Source: Heliopora coerulea (lineage: Eukaryota; Cnidaria; Anthozoa; Scleralcyonacea; Helioporidae). From it: a stretch of 64,000 bases of DNA. The stretch spans positions 620,001-684,000 of the forward strand of contig JASJOG010000061.1 in the NCBI GenBank assembly GCA_030142905.1, written 5' to 3'. The position numbers and the translations under genes were made by a program. The notes below the pieces were generated by a model. It saw only the letters and a program-made list of their open reading frames with translations. It ran no database searches and was not told the DNA's origin. Each line of letters opens with the position of its first letter. Within the stretch, counting starts at the first letter, position 1. Of this stretch, positions 55,401-62,000 are shown one piece after another.

Positions 55401-58400
55401 CAAACTTGAAGTTGAATGTTTGGAAGATCTTTGTGGTCTTTCAGAGGCTAAACAAACAAAGCCCCAGCGTTTTTCGAAGCTTTGTCCAGGGTAGACAGAT
55501 CTTTTGAAGTTCTGAAAGAAACACAAATACTGCGAATTCTGAGAGGATTACGCCAACACCTACTGACGGTTTTACGTGTTGTGCTCCAGGGAGCTTTAGC
55601 AACAGCCCAAGGAATCCCTGAGCTTTCACTCTACCATTTTCACGACGTAAAAATCCAGGAACCCACGGATCTTCGAAAGAAATTATTACATCGTGTTTCA
55701 CGAAAAAACATTTCGCCAACGCTAGACCATAGATTCTTTTTTGTTGTGTGAGTGTTAGAATATTATGTACTGTTTGCCCAATATCTCGGACTAAACATTG
55801 AAACAAAATTTGGATTATTTGCTCTTATCTACCCAATTTTTTGCCTTTATTAATATGTAATGAAAGTTGAGTGTGATAAAATGTTGATTTCCAGTTTTGT
55901 TTCTTGATATTGTCAAAATACTGTCAAGTGGTCACTATTTAATGAACAGGGTTGTCCTTTTGAAAGAATTAACTGGTTCACAGGTCAGAATACCTGTACT
56001 GCCACCTTTTCCCCCAAACATGGGGAGAACATTGCTTAGTTATGTAAATATATCTACTAAAATTGCCAGAGGCATGTTAGTTCAATAGAAATCAATCCAC
56101 AGCTCTAGTCATTATGTAATATATCCAGCATGGAGTCAAATGCCTTACTAACGGTCCCATATCTCGCTTCATTGTTTGGAGCCTGTTGCCTCTATTTTAC
56201 AATTGAAAGGATCCATGCGTATTTTTACAATTGATTGGGAATAATTAACATTTTAGGCTTACCAAGGATTAACTTAGTAATCTGCACAAATATAGACTTT
56301 TACAGTGAACAAATTTATAGCAACAGCAGATTCTGGGAAAAAACAATGCTTCCCAAGTTCACTCTGTTTTACATTTTTCACCATTCCTCAAAAGGTAGCC
56401 TGTCGACCAGGCAGCTGCTTTCTTTAACTATTTCTTATCTAGAAGCACTAGAAACTGCTCCAACAAGACTTGTAACATTGTATAACAAGACTTCACGGAC
56501 AGTAACATGAAGGGAATGACCGATTCAATTTTGCAGTTTATGATTTTTAGAAATGTGAGAGCTTGGATATAACTTAAGAGAGATGAAAGATCGTCAAGCT
56601 CTATACTCAGAAAATGATTTCTGAGTCCCAGACGGGGATCGAATCCGCAACCTTCTGATGACCGGTGAGAGGCTCTAACCACTGAGCTACCAAGACTCAA
56701 ATAGTGAGCTAGCTAAAACTCATAAACTGCATCCATCATTAATATATAGTGGCTCCCGCTTAGGTCGCACACATATGTCGAACTTGCACCTAGCTCACCA
56801 TCTGAGTCTTGGTAGCTCAATGGTTAGAGCGTCTCACCGGTCTTCAGAGGGTTGCGGGTTCGATCCACGTCTGGAGCTCAGAAATCATTTTCTGAGTATA
56901 GAGCTTGACAATCTTTCATCTCTCTCAATTCAATTTTCTCTCTTAGATAATTTTTCTTGCATCTTACAGGGGTTTCTTAGACACACGTTACATGAATTAT
57001 GCTAAAACCATTGCGATAAACTGCAGAGTTACACAACTAAGAACCCGTATTTCTCACGCCTGAACCCATGTAAGATAAAAGTTGATTCTTAGCTTACCTT
57101 CTACTAGGACATCGGCTGAAGTAGTTGCTTTCCTGGTTAGACTCACACTAGACTTTGCTGTGTCGCTTTGAATGTCAACCCCAGAATCTGCAAACATATC
57201 CACATCAAGACGTAGTACTTAAGTACTGTATTGCATTAAGTTGCATTACATTGTATTGCAGAGTATGGTACGGATTCTACTCTATCGTGTCGTACTGTGT
57301 CGTACTGTGTCGTACTGTGTCGTACTGTGTCGTACTGTATCTTATCGCATCGTAAAGTATTGTATTCCTTTGTATTCTGCAGTACTGAATTTAATTGTAC
57401 TGTATAATACGTTGAATGCTTTTTTAGTTAATTAGTATAAAAACAGCAGTAATAAAACAACCAAATTTGTTTAAATAACAAAAATTTGAATTGCCACCTC
57501 TTTCGTTCGACTCAAAGCAACCCAGTCAACGATATTCCAGAAAGATTTGCTGAGGTCGATCAAGCTAGCAGCTTTAGATATTTGGCCCCCACTGAAAGAT
57601 TTTGAACTTTCATAGTAACAACATATATACCGAAATTATTCAGACCAATAAAGCATTGTTAACTAATATATCAACATTCACAATAACTTTGATGCTGACC
57701 AGACATAATTTGCAACTTTACGTTATAAACCATCCTGAACAGTACACGATGTTTATTCGCATCAACCACAAGTAAACATAACTAATGACAACAAATTAGG
57801 TGGCTTACAACCACAAAAGTTGCATAGAAAAGAAAGGAAACTAATGGCGGAGAACTAAACATAATTCGTTCGTTATAACTGTAATTCTAGCAAGCACAGA
57901 TTGTAAGCAAGCAGCGATTACTCAAACACAAGCGTCATGGTAATCTACCTTCTCACGATCCCAGATATCTTGGAGAAGATAAGACCTTTTGTCATGCATA
58001 AATCTACGTATAAAAATACATATATTATTTTGTACGTACAGTTGGAGTCAAAAGTTTAAATACACCTAGGCTCACAATTTTCAACTTGTATTTTTGCAAA
58101 CCTGCCCATTTCATGGCACTGTACTTTTCATGTAAAGTCAGTTAGGGTATCTATCATACTTACATCAGCGGTGGTTTTATGATAATGGCTGAGAGACAGT
58201 AACTAAAACTTAAAATACATCTTATTCAAAATTCCCGTGGGTCAAAAATTTACATACAACAAGCTGACAGCTTCTTTAATCACTCTAATGGATTCCTGAA
58301 AGTGATGTAATTACTTTTACAAGTCTTCTTCTGGTCATTGGACATAATTATGATGTAACAGTTGTGGGTGCGCCCCTATGGCTGTATAAAATGGGCGACC

Positions 58401-58963
58401 TTCGAAGCCATTGCCTTTTCGGTCTTGATTTCCACCACGGGAAAATTCAAGGAACACAGCCAGGATCTCAGAAAGAAAACTGTGGACTTCTACAAGTCTA
58501 GTTTCTCATTAGGAACCATTTGCAAGCAATTGGAAGTACCACGAACATCTGTACAAACAATTGTTTGTAAATATAAAGACCTTGGTACCACAGAGAAATA
58601 GCAATGTTCAGGACTGGGACGTAAATTAATACCCACAGATGAACGAACTTTGGTTCCAATAGTTAACTGCAACTCCAGAACAACTAAAAATGACTTGGAA
58701 TAGGAGTTAGCAGCATCGGACAACAAGGTATCAGCATCAACAGTCAAGCTAGTTCTTAGAACAAATATTAATGCTCAGCAAAGTACACGCAGTAAGGCCA
58801 TGATTTATAAAAGAAATAAGTTTATTAACAGGACTAACATTTCGTTGTGTCTCGCAACATCATCAGAGTATGAATAGATTAAATGGGTATTGTATTTACA
58901 ATGCTAAAGATATAAAGTAGGTGTCATATTACAAAATATATGAGAAACGGAAATAGACAGAAT

Positions 58964-59034
<71 letters not shown>

Positions 59035-62000
59035 TGTGTGTGTGTGAGTGTGTGAGAGAGAGGAACAGAGCTTAGATTGGCATTCGAGGAAATTTTAAGT
59101 TTAGAAATAATAAGACGTTCCCTTAACAAAAGTTCAGAGGCAGAAGAACAGGAGGATAGGATTTTGAAGTCGTTGAGTGATGCAGTGTGATCAGCCTCAG
59201 TGAGATGAGTTAAGACGCTGGAAGCTGATGGGTTAAGAAGCTTTTACCTGTTAATGCAGAGACACCTAGATTATCAGAGGCTCGTGTACGTAAGTGGCGG
59301 GCCGTTGCAAATACGATACACGTTTAATTTATTCATACTCTGATGATGTTTCGAGACGCAACGCAACGTTAGTCCTGTTAATAAACTTATTTCTTTCATA
59401 AATGATGGCCTTATTGCGTGCACTTTGCTGGCCATTAATATTTTTTCTAAGATTGAGATTCCCTCCTGGTTCCTCTCTCGCGACAATATTCAAGCTAGTT
59501 CTACATTAGCATAGTCTGAAAGGCTATCGCGCGCAGAAAGAAGCTCCTGCTCCGAGACCAGTGTCCTAGGAAATATGTTCCCCACAAACCATGTTCCCCC
59601 GGGCCAAATTTCTCACGAAAGTTGCCCCCTTTGGGATATATTTCCTAGAAAATTTGTCCCTCTCTTCAAAAATTTGTCCCTCCTATTAAGACTGAACGAT
59701 CGAGAAGATATTCATGAAGCCAAGCTTTTGAAAGTTGCCGAGGGTTTTTAGAACTTGATATTGAATGGATTTTGCTGTTTATTGTGTGAAAGGGAATTTT
59801 TTATTTAAGGCAAACAAACGCAGAGACCAGTAAGAGTTACCATTTATTAAGAAATTCTTCAAATTTCTCCAAAAAACTTAGTATCTTTTCAACGCAATTC
59901 ACTGAATTTCTTCCAGCAAACGTTTTTTCTTAAACGTCGAATAAACAGGACGCCGCTTGTCCGACACATTTGCTGAACATACTATGGACACATTTGGTGA
60001 ACATTTCATATCAACACATTTGCTGAACATTTCGGCAGTTCACAATCCTTATATGTTCTATTTAGATTTCAACACTTCGTACGCATCACACTACTTTCAC
60101 TGGGTTTGCATATTATTAGCATTTGTTTTTGATCAGCTATGTTTTGTCACGCTATTAATTTTAGCTGGAAGTGTCCACCGGATGACCAGGAGTGGCTTTG
60201 CAGTTCGTGTACACCACCATCAAGGTTTTGCAGAACACATTAGACTATTTTATTTAATCTAACTTTAATGTAGTTATGTAGTTAATGCAGTTAGGTGAAC
60301 TTTGTATTATTTATTTATTTTGCTTATCATTAAATCTAAGTTTTTAATGTAGTTAATGTAGTTAATCAAACTTCCCAGTATTATTTTTAGAATGTTAAAA
60401 TATCTATTGAAATACCGTAATTTATTTGTAATAAATATATCCCGTGTTACTTTTCAAATGTTCTCTCCACATGTATAGACTGTTCTGTAATGCTTGGGTT
60501 TAAAAATTAAATATACCTACCCGTCTAAACATCGACAAATACGAAGCTGTGCGTCCTGAAGGGGGGGGGGGGGGAAGACAAATTCCCGAATTAGGCGACA
60601 AATTTCCTAGGAAACATGTCCCACCAGGGACATATTTACTAGGAAATTTGGTCGGGGTGAGACATATTTCCTGTTACACCGGTATCGAAAGCCGAGACTG
60701 AAGTTCGCAAGGGACCACCAGGACAAGGATAATGCATTTCGGAGGCGTGTGTTTTGCTCGGATGAGACTAAGATGGAACTCTATGGGCATAATAATCAGC
60801 GTTATGGTTGGCGGGAGCACGGTGAGACGTTTCATCCGAAGAACACCATCCGAACAATGAAGCATGTAGGTGATAGCATCGTGTTCTGGGGATGTTTTGC
60901 TGCAATAGGGATCGATGCATTCCAGAAAATACATGGCATCATGCGGAAGGATTATCTAGAAATATTAAAGTAAAACTTCAAGACGTCAGTCCGGAAGTCG
61001 AAGCCTGGTCGCCATTGCGTCTTCCAGCAAAACTATGATCCTAAGCATTCCTCCAAAATAGTCGCAAAATGGCTTAAAGACAACAACGTGAAGGTAATGG
61101 AGTTGCCATCGCAACGCCCTGACTTATATTCAATCAAAAATTGGTGAAATGCACTTAAAAAGCTTGTCAGAGCAAGGAGGCCAACAAACTTGACCAAGTT
61201 ATACCAGTATTGGTAGGAGGGATGAGAAATGAATCCAGCATAGGATTTTCAGGAGCTTGTTGAAGGCTACCCCAAGAGTTTTATTTACGTTAAACATGTA
61301 AGAGTCAATGCAATCAAATACTAACAAAGTGTATGTAAATCTTTGCCCCTAGGGAATTCTGAAGTAGTTACTAAAACCTAAAAATACATCTATCTCTTAA
61401 CCACCTTTGATTTAAATCTACCACATACCCTAACTGACTTTCCTCGTAAAATGTACGGTAGAATGAAATGGGCGGTGTTGCGAACGTTTAAGTTGAATAT
61501 TCTCAGCCTAGTTGTACATAAACGTTTGATTCCCACTGTATATAAACATATGACTTTAACCTAGCTGACATCGATTGTTTGGAAGCAAGCTATTGTCTGT
61601 TACTCGGAATTGCAAGGCTGTTCGTGGAAACGTAGGTTCTATTTAGACGAATTGATTAGTTCACAGTAATTGGACCACGGTCGACACTCGAAAATGATCT
61701 TGACTGCATTCGATAACAAAACCAGTGGTTCTAGAAGCGAAACTACAGGGTGGGAAGGGTGGGTAAGGCTTATGTGCTTCCGAGCAAAAGGAATTGATTA
61801 GAGACTCCGAAAATTTTGTGATGTCATTGTTAGTTTCATATCATGACAAATCATTCCCAAACTATTTTCAATTCGCAACATGATCAAACAGTTATATTAA
61901 GGCAAATTTTGATCCAACGCCTCTTTAATAACCCATCTATTTATGTGTGACAGTTTTCCTAAAGAATTAAAATCAACAAGCGTGAGAATTTTCACTGAAG

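Larger units (their letters stand above)
58757..59490. mobile_element. Nested Penelope terminal-repeat foldback with 12-bp target duplication
   Basis: The sequence CAAGCTAGTTCT occurs exactly at 58745-58756 and 59491-59502, where the transposase frame resumes, so it is a 12-bp target duplication. Inside, arms starting ATTAATGCTCAGCAAAGT are mirrored at 59400-59440. Each arm carries a hammerhead-type motif (58833-58866 minus, 59340-59372 plus). The centre holds a GA/GT microsatellite. No ORF. Confidence 0.8.
58437..61147 (+). pseudogene. Tc1 transposase pseudogene in three pieces
   Basis: Piece 1 (58437-58756) has the paired helix-turn-helix: GKFKEHSQDLRKKTVDFYKS, then LGTICKQLEVPRTSVQTIV, with TAG at 58599 and a second TAG downstream. 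ACG stands where the start ATG is expected. Piece 2 (59503-59562) reads HSLKGYRAQKEAPAPR. Piece 3 (60680-61147) reads KPRLKFARDHQDKDNAF, then VFCSDETKMELYG (first catalytic D), GDSIVFWGCFAA, and ELPSQRPDLYSIKNW. The second D is kept (PDL), but the usual NPIEN third acid is SIKN, so the DDE triad is lost even apart from the stops. Confidence 0.88.
58039..61538. mobile_element. Tc1-type transposon with long inverted ends, disrupted by two insertions
   Basis: Ends CAGTTGGAGTCAAAAGTTT and AAACGTTTGATTCCCACTG are flanked by TA (58037-58038, 61539-61540). The inverted repeats run about 210-225 bases (to about 58262 and from about 61328) and share AAAGTCAGTTAGGGT and AAATTTACATACA words. The transposase in between is broken by a Penelope terminal-repeat insertion (58757-59490) and a second element (59565-60673). 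About 1.6-1.7 kb remains when both are removed, the usual Tc1 size. Confidence 0.9.

Noticed and set aside
55441..55806. Two opposing ORFs of 89 and 121 codons
   Set aside because: Shadow frames over the same sequence with no motif.
58929..59129. Leu/Ser-repeat ORF
   Set aside because: Translation of a GA microsatellite.
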